Below are positions 24,211 to 36,200 of a stretch of 64,000 nucleotides of DNA, one piece after another. The stretch's first letter is position 1. Every line of letters starts with the position of its first letter. Under the pieces are notes generated by a model. That model was not told where the DNA came from, ran no database searches, and worked only from the letters and a program-made list of their open reading frames with translations. The stretch lies in contig JBITNC010000001.1 of assembly GCA_050084985.1 (NCBI GenBank), positions 143,034,001-143,098,000 on the forward strand, read 5' to 3'. Source of the stretch: Nageia nagi (lineage: Eukaryota > Pinophyta). A program made the translations under genes and the position numbers.

Positions 24211-24639
24211 AAAATTATAAATATAGATATGACCATGAATTGATTCTATTTAATTTAAGATATTGAAGAACCACATAAGCCTCACATAAAATGAGTGTTA
24301 AATATAATGTTATAAATCACCACAAAATTACAGTCATGATTAGGGTATTTTATTCAAGGATATACATGTGAGACCACTTAACAAAATCATGTTCAAACTA
24401 TATATGGATCCCTATAACAATAAATAATAAAATAAATAGGGTTTATAATTGAGAATCAAATCACAATGTAACAACAAAGGATCAAGCTAGTTAAACCCTA
24501 GCAAAATCTACTTAGGTTTAAAGTTCAAGAGATAAGAAAAGTACTTACTTGACTAGGTGAGTAAAGCAATACCATGCACCAAATATGACTCAAAATAATA
24601 GTATTTCACTCATAAATCCACAAATGAGCTATACTATAG

Positions 24640-24945
24640 AAATAAAATGTCACTCATTCTATTAATGTATTTACAATTATCATCCACTAGACCTATATCA
24701 CTGTATGAAAATAGAACACATACAAATTTTATGTTGTTATGGTTGGTTCTTAAGTGCTTTATGATATCAAATACATTAAGGGAATATTTTTGTATCCATG
24801 AATTGCATATACTCCAATCATTTTAGTCCATAAAACTATGTTTGCATCATGTGTCTTATCAAATATATCTTAGGTCTTGTGTAGTCTTTCATATTTTGGA
24901 TACATGTCTATCAAGGCATTCAAAACCACAACATTCAATTTACAA
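24640..24945 (-). pseudogene. PPR (PLS-class) fragment
   Basis: Minus strand, reading from 24945: LNVVVLNALIDMYPKYERLH, then DANIVLWTKMIGVYAIHGY, a frameshift, a HLRTNH-type segment, and FVCVLFSYSDIGLVDDNCKY. These match the S motif and the following P motif (ACSHAGLVDEG) of land-plant PLS PPR proteins. One in-frame stop and at least one frameshift are present. This is the least decayed PPR piece in the field. Confidence 0.8.
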
Positions 24946-25099
24946 GTACCAAGTAGACAAGCTCATATAAAATATAAAGGGAAAATAATATTATTAATTT
25001 AATTTATGCATAATTCTCAAGCATGTTTTATGAAAATGCTAACATTTTTATTAATGTTTTTACAAATTATGCTTGAGAACTATACATATATTAAAAGGA

Positions 25100-25312
25100 G
25101 AGATATTTGAGTTTAAGGGAATCCTTGTTGTAGCCATAAATAACATTTTCTATTTGTACACATATTAAGTTATAACACTTTTTAAAAAAATAAAATGGAA
25201 CATGGTTTCTTATTTGTATAAATATTTATTAACAATGATCATTATAATCCATGAAACTATATTTGCATCATGCATCCTATCTAGCAATTCTCAATCCTTA
25301 TGTATTTAAATT
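25100..25312 (-). pseudogene. short PPR fragments
   Basis: At 25312-25235 the minus strand gives ELLDRMHDANIVSWIIMI, a PPR S motif after a stop. At about 25150-25104 a GYNKDSLKL segment matches the one at 28050-28017. Both are short and heavily decayed members of the family seen in 23290-24945. Confidence 0.6.
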
Positions 25313-25632
25313 AATCATTAGAACATTTAACATCTTGGTAGATTGAATACATATTATATTTCTATACTATCATATTTCTTAATGTTGATATGTGATAATA
25401 GTTTGAAATTAATAACTTGAGAATATGTAGAGTGACACTCTCTTTAAAAGAGAAAAAGGAAAAAGTAAGACATGTTAGGTAGTTAAAGATGTCCCAAAAA
25501 ATAAGGAGATAGTGATATATAAGTTATGCACCACTAAGTAGTTGAAATTTGACAGTGCATTTAATAGTGGTTGATTGGGTATATTAGAATTTACTATGGT
25601 TATATTGGACACTATGGTGTATTGTAGTAGAT

Positions 25633-25881
25633 TTGAATATTAGATGGAAACTATCTTATTTAGTGTTTGAGAAAGCTAAAAAAGATGCACACCATAACAT
25701 AAGTGAATTTAATAGAAATAATTCTATAAATGATAATCCTATTGATGCTTTGGACAATGGGGTTGATGATTCTTTGGAAAATGAGGCTAGTGATTCTTTG
25801 GATAATGAGGTTGATGATGCTTTGGTTAATGAGCTTGAAGATGATTTGATCAACAAAGAAGGTATTCTGACCTTACAATAA
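25633..25881 (+). pseudogene. acidic ORF with 8-residue repeats
   Basis: An 82-codon open frame containing four full and one partial copies of an 8-residue repeat (pattern xLxNExxD: ALDNGVDD, SLENEASD, SLDNEVDD, ALVNELED). The matching DNA is a 24-bp minisatellite at 25747-25860. The frame ends just upstream of the Transposase_24-like pseudogene on the same strand and may be its N-terminal acidic region or an unrelated minisatellite. I do not recognise a family. Confidence 0.4.
25747..25860. repeat. 24-bp minisatellite, ~4.7 copies
   Basis: Units begin at 25747, 25771, 25795, 25819 and 25843, with core TTGGANAATGAGGNTGATGAT. The period is a multiple of three and keeps the reading frame. Confidence 0.88.
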
Positions 25882-25934
25882 ATTTTATGATTTGATCAAC
25901 AAAGAAGGTATTCTGAACTTACAATAAATTTTCT
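25843..25934. repeat. 46-bp tandem duplication
   Basis: Two adjacent 46-bp copies (25843-25888 and 25889-25934), each starting GATTTGATCAACAAAGAAGG, with one or two mismatches. The duplication overlaps the end of the 24-bp minisatellite and places the ORF stop in the first copy. Confidence 0.93.
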
Positions 25935-26009
25935 TATAATTTTCATTACTTGTAGTTATCATTCTATATGACATATTGATATTTGTATGGTGCCTAATGT
26001 TTAGGTCTT

Positions 26010-27345
26010 GATGCCAAATCATAACACAATTCAAAATCTGCAAAGCAAAGAGTGAGAGGTCCTAAAAGATCGATAATAAAGATTTGTAACATAGATAAGG
26101 TGGAGATCACTACCAATCTACTTGGATAACCCATTCGAGAAAATGCTAAAGTATTTTTATCATTTTTGGGATTGGTAGCAAGGAGATTATCCCTATCACT
26201 TATAAAGATTAGAAAGAATTTATAGATAAATATAAAAATAAATGTTGGATAAAAGTTAAGGTAACATAGTACCCAATAGATTTCATAGTTTCCACTTTTG
26301 AATACTTATATAAATGTTGCATCTAATAATATTATGGTTTGATATAACAAAATGTGTCATTTTGGACATAATAAAAAATGGGTTATGATAAGTATTATCA
26401 AACTATGGTGAGATCACAAGAATTGAATTACAAAAAACTTATATGATAAGTATGATAACAAAGAAGATAGACTTGCTAATACTCCACCTAGTGTACCACT
26501 ATTAGATTGGGAAGCCTTTATAAAAAGTAGGAGAAACACTAAGTTTGAGGCATGTACTAGACATTATGTTATGATAGTTCATATCATTTTTATATTCATT
26601 TGAATTTTGTGGATCACCTTGATATCCTTAATTAATTTATATATTATTTTTTTGTTATGTTCTAGATGAATAGGAAAATAAAAAAATAAAATAGATTTCA
26701 TCAAATTATCATGCATATTATTAGTGTAAAATATATGCTTAGTTGGAGCACAAAATGGTATTTTAGCATAATCATCTATTATATGTGATAAACATAGCTA
26801 TATTATTTTATTATATGACTTATCCTTATATCTCTCAAACTATATATCCTTATAGATGAGGAACTAGCCAAAGGTAGAAACTCCACTATCAAAGTTATAT
26901 ATATGGATATAAGCTCATAAAAATAATGATGGATCTTTGATGTCACTAGAAGTTATTTAAAAAATTGTAAGTAAAATTCCTTGGAAATAGTAACTTCAAA
27001 CCATTATTATATCAATTATTTTTATAACATATTCCCAATTAATTATGCATGTGATGTTCCTAAGATGATAAGATATCATCTATATCTAGGAGCTATGTAA
27101 ATCAAGTTATTACAAATGATACCCTTGCCAAGGTTTTAGGACTTGAATGAGTGGGTTGAGTTTGGGGCATCGATAAAGGTGTATCATCAACTACTATGAT
27201 AGCTAGTGATGGTTGTAAGCTAGAATTGCATTAGATTCAAAATCAATCACAACATACAAATAAAATGCTTGAAGAGAAGATGGAGGAAGAGATTATAAAA
27301 AATTAGGAAGAGAATGAAAAAAATAATTTAAGATATGATGATTAA
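26010..27345 (+). pseudogene. Transposase_24-type (Ptta/En/Spm-like) pseudogene
   Basis: The plus-strand reading path starts near QRVRGPKRSIIKI and continues DKVEITTNLLG, ENAKVFLSFLGLVARRLS, ANTPPSVPLLDWEAFIKSRR (about 26475-26535), HKNNDGSLMSLEVI (about 26910-26955) and a C-terminal coiled region ending KMLEEKMEEEIIKN. This matches the order of plant Transposase_24-type proteins: RGPT start, PxGxNA core, WxxFxxSRR motif, HxxxDGS motif, VLGPE-type motif and terminal coil. Frameshifts and stops occur throughout, and 26585-26850 reads poorly (intron or insertion). No CACTA terminal repeats were identified, so element ends are not given. Confidence 0.75.
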
Positions 27346-27929
27346 AATTTCATTACTAGAGGTGTGTTAATTTTTTCATGATTTCATATTTTAAATGACT
27401 ATATGTTGCACCCTTAAAGTTTTATGATCCCTTACATACACTTCTATAGGCCATAACAAAACAAGTTACCCCAAAATTTCAATAATAAATCAATACCTAC
27501 TAACACATGATTAATAAGTATATTACAATTATTATTCCAAATTTAAAATAGTGGAATTAATTTTTGTTTTATAGTATTTAGTTAATTTATATGGAATATT
27601 AATTTTCCATGTAAGGATAAAAAGGAAACCAATTTCTAGAGTTGATAAAAAAAAATGCTTATTTCTTAGGAGTTGTAAAATATTTTTCAAAGGTATGATG
27701 TGTAGTCAAAACCATAATAAAGAGGTACAACATAAATTTTTTGGTGAAGGTTATTATAAATTTAACGTGTTAGTAGTCTCTAATGGGGATGCCAAGTTAT
27801 ATAGATAGAATCTTGAATTAAAATTTGTGGGCATCTTCGTTTCTTGTCTTGCAATAAAAATTTATCTATTTTTTTATAAATTATGACATTAACTTTATAC
27901 TTTAAAATTTTTGATATGTTTTAATAATA

Positions 27930-28620
27930 TTGTAGAGTATATTTGAATCATTTGATCATAATTGTAGAGCATATTTGAATCTTAATTTTGCTTATATTTA
28001 TCCTTCATTAGATTAGAGTTGAAGGGAATCCTTGTTGTAGCCATGAATTACATATCCTCCAATCATTGTAGTCCATGAAACTATATCTATATCATGGGTC
28101 TTAAATTTTTCATACATGTATACTTTTTGCATGGAAATTGAACATTGTGGTAGTACTATTGTAGAGTGTATTTTAATCATTTAAGCATTATTGAAACTAT
28201 AGAGCATCTTTGAACTTTTTGTGTGAATGTGTCTACTTAGTGCTTACAAATTACATGTTATGGTAGCAATATTGGTGACCATATTTATATCATTTAAACA
28301 TAATTGAAATTGTAGACCATATTTGAATCATTTTAGCATAATTGCATTTGAGGATAATTGAAACTATAGAGCATATTTGAATCATTTGAGCATAATTATG
28401 TAATTGTTGATCATAAGGGTATTTTTTTATCATTTGAGAATAATTGCAAAATATGTTTGAATCTTATTGTACTTAAATTTATGTTCATGTTCTATCCACA
28501 TTTCATAATCTTTATCTCCAAAAATGTAACCCAAAAATTGATGTGACTATTGAACAAACGTATCAAAAAATTGACAAACTATATTTTTTTATGCTTATAC
28601 AATTAGACCATTGTTGAACT
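27930..28620. repeat. local repeats, TAGAGCATATTTGAATCATTTGAGC family, copy A
   Basis: At least seven loose copies of a phrase near TAGAGCATATTTGAATCATT, often followed by GAGCATAATTGAAACTA, occur between 27950 and 28470. They are followed by a 110-bp segment (ATGTTCTATCCACATTTCATAATC through TGATGTGACTATTG) that recurs at about 29300-29400. Confidence 0.75.
28020..28105 (-). pseudogene. short PPR fragment
   Basis: The minus strand reads KTHDIDIVSWTTMIGGYVIH then GYNKDSLQL, a PPR S-motif core followed by the start of the next helix. It is isolated between repeat phrases and is part of the PPR fragment field. Confidence 0.68.
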
Positions 28621-28746
28621 AAACGAGGTGTGTAGTATCACATTTAAAAGTTTCATATTCCATATTTATAAAATTTGTATGTTTGCAACAAAAAGGATCC
28701 CAAAATATATCTCAAAATGAAGCCCAAAAATTGGCTTAGAAATTGT

Positions 28747-28947
28747 TCAACCTAGAATTTTTCTAAGTGTAAAAAACTTATCCAAAAGTGATAAGTTGGC
28801 CTCCTCCACCATATTTCTAAAATGATACAAATCTATATAATATGGATCATATTTAGATTTTATGGGTATTTTACAAATGAATTTGAAACCTTCACCAAGA
28901 TATCTTGCATGACCAAGAAGGTCAGAAATGCATGTATAATGATTCAT
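28747..28947 (-). pseudogene. PPR C-terminal (P2/E-type) fragment
   Basis: The minus-strand open frame starts MNHYTCISDLLGHARYLGEG, then FKFICKIPIKS. This matches the HYTCMVDLLGRAGYLxEA...FIxKMPIKPD region that precedes the E domain in PLS-class PPR proteins. After KSKYDP the match ends, so it is truncated. It lies downstream, in reading direction, of the PPR repeats at 29975-29590 and may be the tail of the same ancestral gene. Confidence 0.75.
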
Positions 28948-29129
28948 CAGGAACTTGGAAAGTTATTAAGTATTTCAAGTTTTTTGAGTTTTCCAAATAT
29001 ACAAAAATATATGGGTTCCCAAGTGGATGTTATGTTGTATAGATAGAATGATGTAATAAAAATAATGGAACATGTTGTGAGCTCATTCATTTCTTAGGAT
29101 ATATGAGAACCTTTTTACAAATAAGTTAT

Positions 29130-29405
29130 AAACATGTAGCATGATTGTAGAGCATATTTGAATCATTTGAGCATAGCTGAAACTATAGAGGACATTTGAA
29201 TCATTTGCATATAATTATGTAATTCTTGATCATACAAGTGTTATAAATCATTTGAGTATAATTATAAATTATATTTAAATCTTATTATGTTTATCTTTGT
29301 GTTCATATTCCATCCACATTGCGTAATCATGCGTATCTAAAAATACAACCCAAAACATGATGTGACTATTGTAACAAACCTATAAAAAAGTGAAAAAACT
29401 ATCAA
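29130..29405. repeat. TAGAGCATATTTGAATC family, copy B
   Basis: A second copy of the 28300-28600 block, starting TGTAGAGCATATTTGAATCA and ending in the shared TGATGTGACTATTG segment. The two copies bracket the PPR E-type fragment at 28747-28947. Confidence 0.75.
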
Positions 29406-29589
29406 GAATTTCAATTTTTTCAAAATTTTAAATGTGAGGGGGTAGAGGAGATAATAGGAGAGGATAGGTGAGAAGAGGCATCGATGCAACAATTATTCTT
29501 ATGCATTTTGTAAAATACATGCCTATCAAGGCTTAAAACCAAATAATTGCATTTGGAATAAATATTTCTAAGACATTTTGTAGAAAACC

Positions 29590-29975
29590 ATGAAATTATT
29601 TTTGCATCATTACAAATCATGAAGATATATATACATCATGCATCTTATCAAACAAGGTTTAGGTATTGTGTATTCTTCCATATTTTTCATACATATCTTA
29701 GGCCCTTTTTTAACAAATGTATTTTTTATGTATCTTGCAATTATTGCAATCCATAAAATTATGTTTGCATTTTGCAAACTTATATACAAGGAACTCACAA
29801 CCAAAAAATTCAAATTAAAACCATTTTAAATACTCTTCAATGGATTCCTATACCTTCTTCTAGAGCTCCCATGGTTGTACTTGATGGAAGAATGCTCACA
29901 AAGGTTGCAATGTTTAGAAAATTTACACCTTCTTCATATCATATGGTACATATATATTATTTCATATTTGTATAG
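29590..29975 (-). pseudogene. PPR fragment with L and S motifs
   Basis: Minus strand, from about 29940: NIATFVSILPSSTTMGALEE then GIGIHWRVFKMVL, the typical PPR L-motif. After a frameshift and a deletion it reads VVSSLYISLQNANIILWIAI and ARYIKNTFVKKG, followed by a decayed RIHK-type unit. A purine/pyrimidine-rich stretch at 29430-29490 resembles the one at 23200-23280 that ends the tandem array. It is non-functional. Confidence 0.78.
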
Positions 29976-31689
29976 ATTAATCATTTTATACCATATGGAA
30001 TACATAGGTTAATTTATATCATATATTGGTACATTTACATCATTTCATATCCATATATTGGCCACTATAGAAGTGTGGTTAGGCATTCCTTTGGGGTGCA
30101 TCCAATATTTGACTAGGATGAGTAAGGTAAGATACTGAATTGTAAATGGTTAGTTCCATTGGGTGATCCTTCAAGAGGTCATGGAAAACACCATGATTGA
30201 GCCCAAGTACCTTGGGGAACCAATATTGATATATTTTGAAAGCATTCTTCTATAAGATGGAATTCTACAAAATTATGCCTATTTTTTGTAAAGTATTATT
30301 AAGAGGAAGTTTAAAACCACCCCATTAAAAATATATTGGGGTGGTTATAAACCATCCCATCATAATTCTTAACGACCCCCTTAAATACTATTGTGGTGGT
30401 TTTAAACTAGTAGAATATATTTAATGAGGGCTAATTATAATCGCCACCTTAGAATCTTAAGTGGCATTTTAGCAAACTATAAGGAAATAAATATTAACCA
30501 TAACCATAGAAAATTGACTTTTAGTGATATGGGCTTAGGTAGTGGACGAGTAAATGTCAGTAGAGGGATTTGGAAAGGATTTAAAATCACCCCTAAAGGC
30601 CCTTTTTGGTCTAGTGACTTTTATTGGCATACTATTTATAAAATCATTTTCTTTATCTAGATGTTAAGCATGACAAATAAGATCAATAATAAATGTAGAA
30701 TATTCAATTATAGGTGTAATAAAATAATAATCATTCATGGATTTAAATTTTTAATGGCCCTCTTTCACTAGACTTGCTTGGCTACATGTACATAATACAC
30801 TGATAAGTGTAACATAATTTTTCATTCTCAAAGCTTTTATATGAAAAATTAAGTGCATTATACAATACTCTACTTGTTTCAAGGCATAAATCAATATTGC
30901 CATTAACAACATTCATTCCTGAAATAAATATTGTAAAAAGAGTTCACTTAATTGTATGCAAAAACATCAAATGATATCTATTCATAGACATACCCAAGGC
31001 TTTCAAAAGTTACTTGATGAAAGGTAGGTGGGTTTTACATGAGGACTACCCATATTTTCCACATGGATACCCACCAATTTTGGCCATTCTTGATAGTGTA
31101 ATTTTATAATTTCTTCAATCTTTAGAATAACTTGTGAAGAGGCTTACCTAGCCTTTTGCATAACAAATTAGAGTATCTACAAAATAGTTTTTTTTATCTC
31201 CACCTTTACTACTTGCTCAATAAAAATCCATCACTTGAGAAATATTGTGTGCCATTTTATGGGTACAATAGGTAACTAAAATAGGAGTGATTTAAGAAGG
31301 TACCTTGAGCATGAGGTTGACAAGTTAGATATAAGATGGTAATTTGGTAAAATATAATAAATAAAAAAATAGAGAGTACAAGTTTTATTAGGGTATAATA
31401 TTAAGAGTATAATCATCCATGCATTTGATAATATATTGAAATAAAGGTCTATTATGTTGAGTGAGAGTTAGTTAGAAAATTAGTATCTCATTTTTTACTT
31501 TTGTTCCTAGTCATTAGTAGTCATACTTGATTTGCATAGATGTATATTTATGTATCTAATATAATTCTTAGGATACCCTCTCACCTCATATTTGATGGTT
31601 GGGATAGGTAGGGATGTTTAAACATTTTCCCATTATATGGAGTTATTAAGTTATTCCTCATTTCATTTCCATAATAAACATCCTTTAGT
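29976..31689. other. intergenic; second cluster of TTTAAA quasi-palindromes
   Basis: No gene recognised. Between 30306 and 30600 are GAAGTTTAAAACCACCCC (30306 on), GGGGTGGTTATAAACCATCCC (30338-30358), GTGGTGGTTTTAAACTAGTAG (30393 on) and a GATTTAAAATCACCCC version (near 30578). These are close relatives of the motifs at 22898-23092. A 78-codon open frame overlaps them (30424-30660) but has no family resemblance. Confidence 0.55.
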
Positions 31690-32227
31690 CAATAATAAGT
31701 TTTAGAAAATCAATTTTATGCATATCTTACAATAATTATAGTCCATGAAATAATATACTTCATTAATTCACTTTATCAGATAAGTACAAATATTCCTAAT
31801 ATCACATAACCAAGATCTTAAACAATTCATGTATAATAATTAAAATTAGGAATAATACAATAAAAGTGGCTTATCTTATTAAAGTATATACAACCTCATC
31901 GATCAAATAGACTTGTACAAGTAGAGCATATACGATATTTATGTTTTTATGGTTGGTTTCCAAGTGCTTCATTAGATCAAAAATTTTATTATCTTCCTTA
32001 TTGTATCCATGAATTATCCTCTAATAATTACATTCAATGAAACTATGTCTCCGTCATGAATATCCTCCAAATATTTTATTTAATAGAACTATATTTAGAA
32101 CATGCATCTTTTCAAATAATTCCTCTACCTCTTTTGTTCTTCCACATTTTACATACATGAATAAAATGATATTCACAACCATAATATTTTACAACAAACC
32201 ATTTTCAACTTCTCTTTGATGGATATC
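31690..32227 (-). pseudogene. PPR pseudogene, downstream half (split by nested elements)
   Basis: Minus strand, starting at the insertion border 32227: DIHQREVENGLL, then FMYVKCGRTKEVEELFEKMH, a second helix region with HLETNH and VYALLVQVYLIDEV (P-motif VGLVDEG equivalent), and another S motif, YIISWTIIIVRYA, near 31760-31720. The upstream half is at 57290-57078. The L-motif that ends there (ATMRALI-stop-GK) continues here with DIHQ, as in intact PPR proteins. Stops and frameshifts make it dead independently of the insertion. Confidence 0.82.
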
Positions 32228-32733
32228 TAAGAATTATTCTACTTTCATTTATTTGAAAAATCAAATCATTACATAAATAGTCTTTGGACAAACCTAGAAA
32301 TAGATTGTGCTAAATATAAACTCAAGTTGCATGATCATAACTTGTTACAAATCAATCCATAAAGCAAACTAAACATTATATATTTAACCTATCATGCTAA
32401 AAGATGACCAAGAAAAACTAAGATCTAAAATATCAACATCTAATCTAATCTAGGAGACAAAAAATTGTAGTCCCATACATGTTAAAAATAACTTGCTAGG
32501 ATCTATTTGTAGGTGCATTATGCCTATGTGGAGGGGTGAGGTGTATTGCTTATGAAGCTAAGTGCATTGCACCTAGTGTATGAGGTTAACTATTATTGGG
32601 GCAAGGCCCAATTCATGAAAAGCTACTAGGTACACTACATCTGTTGAGTGAGGCACACTACGCCTAGGAACAAAGAGCAAAAAACTTAGTAAACTCAATC
32701 TTGGACCTCAAGATACAAGCTAGGTTTCTAACA
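32228..32733 (-). repeat. 3' LTR of copia-B
   Basis: About 506 bp, matching 36932-37366 plus 57020-57077. It ends (plus strand) TTTCTAACA, followed inside the element by ATTCTCCCCCTTGATGC. On the minus strand this is the purine tract AAGGGGGAGAAT typical of the copia 3' LTR border. Confidence 0.85.
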
Positions 32734-32759
32734 TTCTCCCCCTTGATGCTGATAGGACT

Positions 32760-35700
32760 CACTAATAAGCTCCTCAACATAAAAAAATGATTTTTAGCAA
32801 CTCCTTTGATGAATATATCTATAATGTTATCCAGGGTGTTGCAATTTCTTAGTTTGATGATGTCCTTCTCTACTATATCCTAGATGAAGTGATACTTTAT
32901 TGAAAAATACTTGGATCTGCTATGGTGGATTGGATTATGTGCTAATTGCATGGGAATTTGATTATCATAAAATAAAAAAATAGTACCACTTTATCTCTTA
33001 TGAAATTCCTCTAGAAATTTCCTCAACCACAATGCTTGAGCACTAACACTTATGATAGCAATATACTTGCTTCTGTAGATGAAAGAGAAATAGTGGTTTG
33101 ATTCTTTGAAATCCATGAAATGATTCCTTAACCAAGACTAAAACATGATCTAGATGTGGATTTTCTATCATCCAAGTTACTTCTTTAATCAAAGTCACTA
33201 TGTAGACAAAGTTTTATCTCATCATGCTTCTAGTAGTGTATGCCAAATTCTGATATATCTTTAACATACCTCATAATCCTCTCAGTTGCCTTCATGTGCT
33301 CTTTAGTAGGATCACTCATGTACCTTAACACAAGTGAGACTTGGGTAATATCAAACCTAGTATTGGTGAGAAAGATTAGGCTTCCAACTAAGCTTCTATA
33401 TATAGTCACTTCAACTTTTGGTGCTCCATGATCTTTACATAATATAGCTTACCATGAGCTGTTAGTCTTGGTATTAGTTTACATTCATCCATACCATACT
33501 TATTAAACATGTCATGAGCATATTTAGATTGATAAATGAAGATCTCATTATTATATTGAGTTACCTCCATGCCAAGGAAGTAGTGTATCAATCCTAGATC
33601 CTTCATGTCAAATTATTGCATCATAGAGGCCTTTAAATCATCATTCAATTGTGCAAAACTATGTATATAGATCATATTATCCATATACAAATAAACAAGT
33701 AAGATGTCTTGACCTTTCTTCATGTTGTAGAGAGTAGGGTCACAATTGCTCCTTATGAAACTATATTGATGGAAGTACCCATCAATCCTTGCATACCAAG
33801 CTCTTGTAGCTTTCTTGAGGCCATACAAGACCTTATTTAAATTTTATACAAGATTTTCACTCCTTTTTACCTCAAAGCCTTAAGGTTATTGCATAGAGAC
33901 CTCTTCACCCAAATAACCATTAACGAATGTACTTTTGACATTCATATAATTCACTTGCCAAAATTTATGGGTAGCTAAGGAAAGGACCAGTATGGTTTTC
34001 TCTTACCTTGCTATAGGGGAAAAGGTTTATTCATAGTCGCACCATACCATTAGGTGAAGCCCTTGGCCACAAGCCTTGCCTTATGTATTTTAATACTCCC
34101 ATCAACATTGTATTTGGTATTATACACCTATTTGAACCCAACACATTTCTTACTTTTGGGAATCTCCATAAGCTCCCAAGTATCATTCTTGTTGGTGGAA
34201 GAAATCTCTTCCTCCATATCCTTAAACCATAAATCATTAGTGTAAGCTCGATCATAGTTAGATGGTTCAAGTTATACACTAGTTAACAATGCATAGTTAA
34301 CTACATCACCTTCAAGTTCATAATCATCCTAATCACCATACACATTCAAATATTAAAACCTTTTTATAGGTTGATCAACTTCACTTGCTTGGATACTTAT
34401 GAATATCCTTGAGAAATTATGATCCAACATTTGATTGGATGGGTATGCTTGAAGTGTTCATTTTCCTTTCTTTTCTTCTTATACCTTTGGAGGACTTGGA
34501 ATGAAGGAGCTTTCTTTGCTAGTCTAATCAATAGGCTACACTTTACAGGAGTTATCTCCATTGTATCCATAATCAATAATGAGTTTTTGATGATCCCATT
34601 CTCCCCCTTCATAAAACATTACATCTCTAGAGAAAACAACCTTATATATTTTTGGATTATACCATCTATATGCTTTGTTTTTCTCATTATAACCAAGAAA
34701 AATACATTATTGAATCTTGGGATCTAACTTTTTCTTATTTTCAACAAGAATGTGAGCATAAGAAAGATAACCAAAAACTCTAAAATGCTTCATATTAGGC
34801 TTTTTCTTATACCATGCCTCATAATGTGTGATGTTGTCTAAGCTTGAAGTTGGAATCTTATTCAAGATGTATACCATTATCCTCACTGCATCAACCTAGT
34901 ACATATTTATCAAAGTTTTTTTTTGTAACATGATCCTTACCATATCCACTATGGTTTGATTATTTCTTTTCACTATACTATTTTGTTAGGGAGTATTGGA
35001 AGTTGTGAGTTACCTCTTTATTTCATAATCTTTGTAAAACTTGAGGAATTCATTGGAGCAAAGCTCTCATCCTCTATTAGTACTCAAACACTTCACAACA
35101 CATTTAATTTCCTTTTTCATATGAGTTTTAAAATTTTTAAAAATTCAAAATCTTGATCCTTGGAAGTTAGAAAATAAATCCAACACATCCTTCTATAATC
35201 ATCTATGAAAGTAAGGAACCAAAAATTCTTACCAATACTTTGTATTTGCATGAGGATACAAATATCATAATGCACCAATTAGTGGGTATAAGAAGCTCTC
35301 CAAGCTTGTCTTCTTAGAAAATTCATCCATGAGTACTTTCCCAAAGCACATTATTCACACAATGTATTCTCTTATTCAATCCTAGGTAGCCTATGAACCA
35401 TTTGTTGATATGTCAACAATGTAAAACTTGGGTAGCTTAGATGGCCATATCTTATATGCCAAAGTTAATTATTATTCTTCATGACTATGTTTTCTAGTTG
35501 GGCACAATATCCTTATAATTTAAATCAAAACAATCTATTCTTGGTCATTAGGAAAGTAGTGACTAGCCTATAATCATTGTTCTTATCATAGATCACACAC
35601 TTTCAATCTTTAAAAATAAGATTATAGTTCTTCTTCATAATTTATCCCACACTTAGCAAATTGTGTTTGAAATTAGGAGTATAGTATATGCTATTTACCT

Positions 35701-36200
35701 TCTTGGTGCCCTCTTTGGTGTTGAACTCTAAGGTTCCCATGCCTTCCATGGTCAATGCATTGTCATCTCCAAGCTTTATCTTAGACTTGAAAGAGTTTTC
35801 CACTAAGGCAAGAAACTCTTCTTTTTCGATCATGTGATCAGAGGCACCAATATCCAAAATCCAAGTTCTATTGAAATTTTAATTTATCTTCCCATAAAAT
35901 AAAAATAAATTGGAGGTCCCATCCTCCTCTCCATAATGGCTTGCACTTGCTCCTTCTTAGGTGACATTTTCTCTATAGTCCCTCTCATAATACCCAAATT
36001 TGTTACAATAGTAACATTATGTTTTTGCTTATCTTCCCCTTCATTTGATCCATCTCTACCTCTTCCTCAGCCACCTCATCTCCTTCATCTTCCTCTTCCT
36101 CTTGAAGATGATTGACCTCTCCCTTGGCCTCTTCCTTGTGTATTGGTAACTTCAGCCTTCTTTGTTGTAAAAGCCTCCTCTTCATCAATTGCAACTAGTG
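32760..36200 (-). pseudogene. copia-B gag-pol remnant
   Basis: Minus strand, in order. Gag end with GRGQGRGQSSSRGRGR near 36150-36080. A zinc knuckle at about 36015-35985 reads CYYCNKFGYYERDY, with the usual His and last Cys both Tyr. Protease at 35857-35642 (MDIGASDHMI). Integrase at about 35150-34600, including NTP-QNS and the C-terminal FGYLSYAHI and CIFLGYN segments. RT from about 34260, with NDTWELMEIP, KIHKARLVAKGF, MYGLKKATRAWYARIDGY (33828) and a YMDN catalytic segment (normally YVDD). RNase H tail to about 32760. Broken by stops and frameshifts. Confidence 0.85.

Noticed and set aside
30424-30660. 78-codon plus-strand open frame
   Set aside because: No recognised domain; it overlaps the TTTAAA quasi-palindromes and is probably chance.
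34419-34727. 102-codon plus-strand open frame
   Set aside because: Antisense to the integrase C-terminal region of copia-B.
36003-36194. Acidic 63-codon minus-strand protein
   Set aside because: It is an off-frame reading of the RGRG-rich gag end and zinc knuckle of copia-B, which is recognised in another frame.
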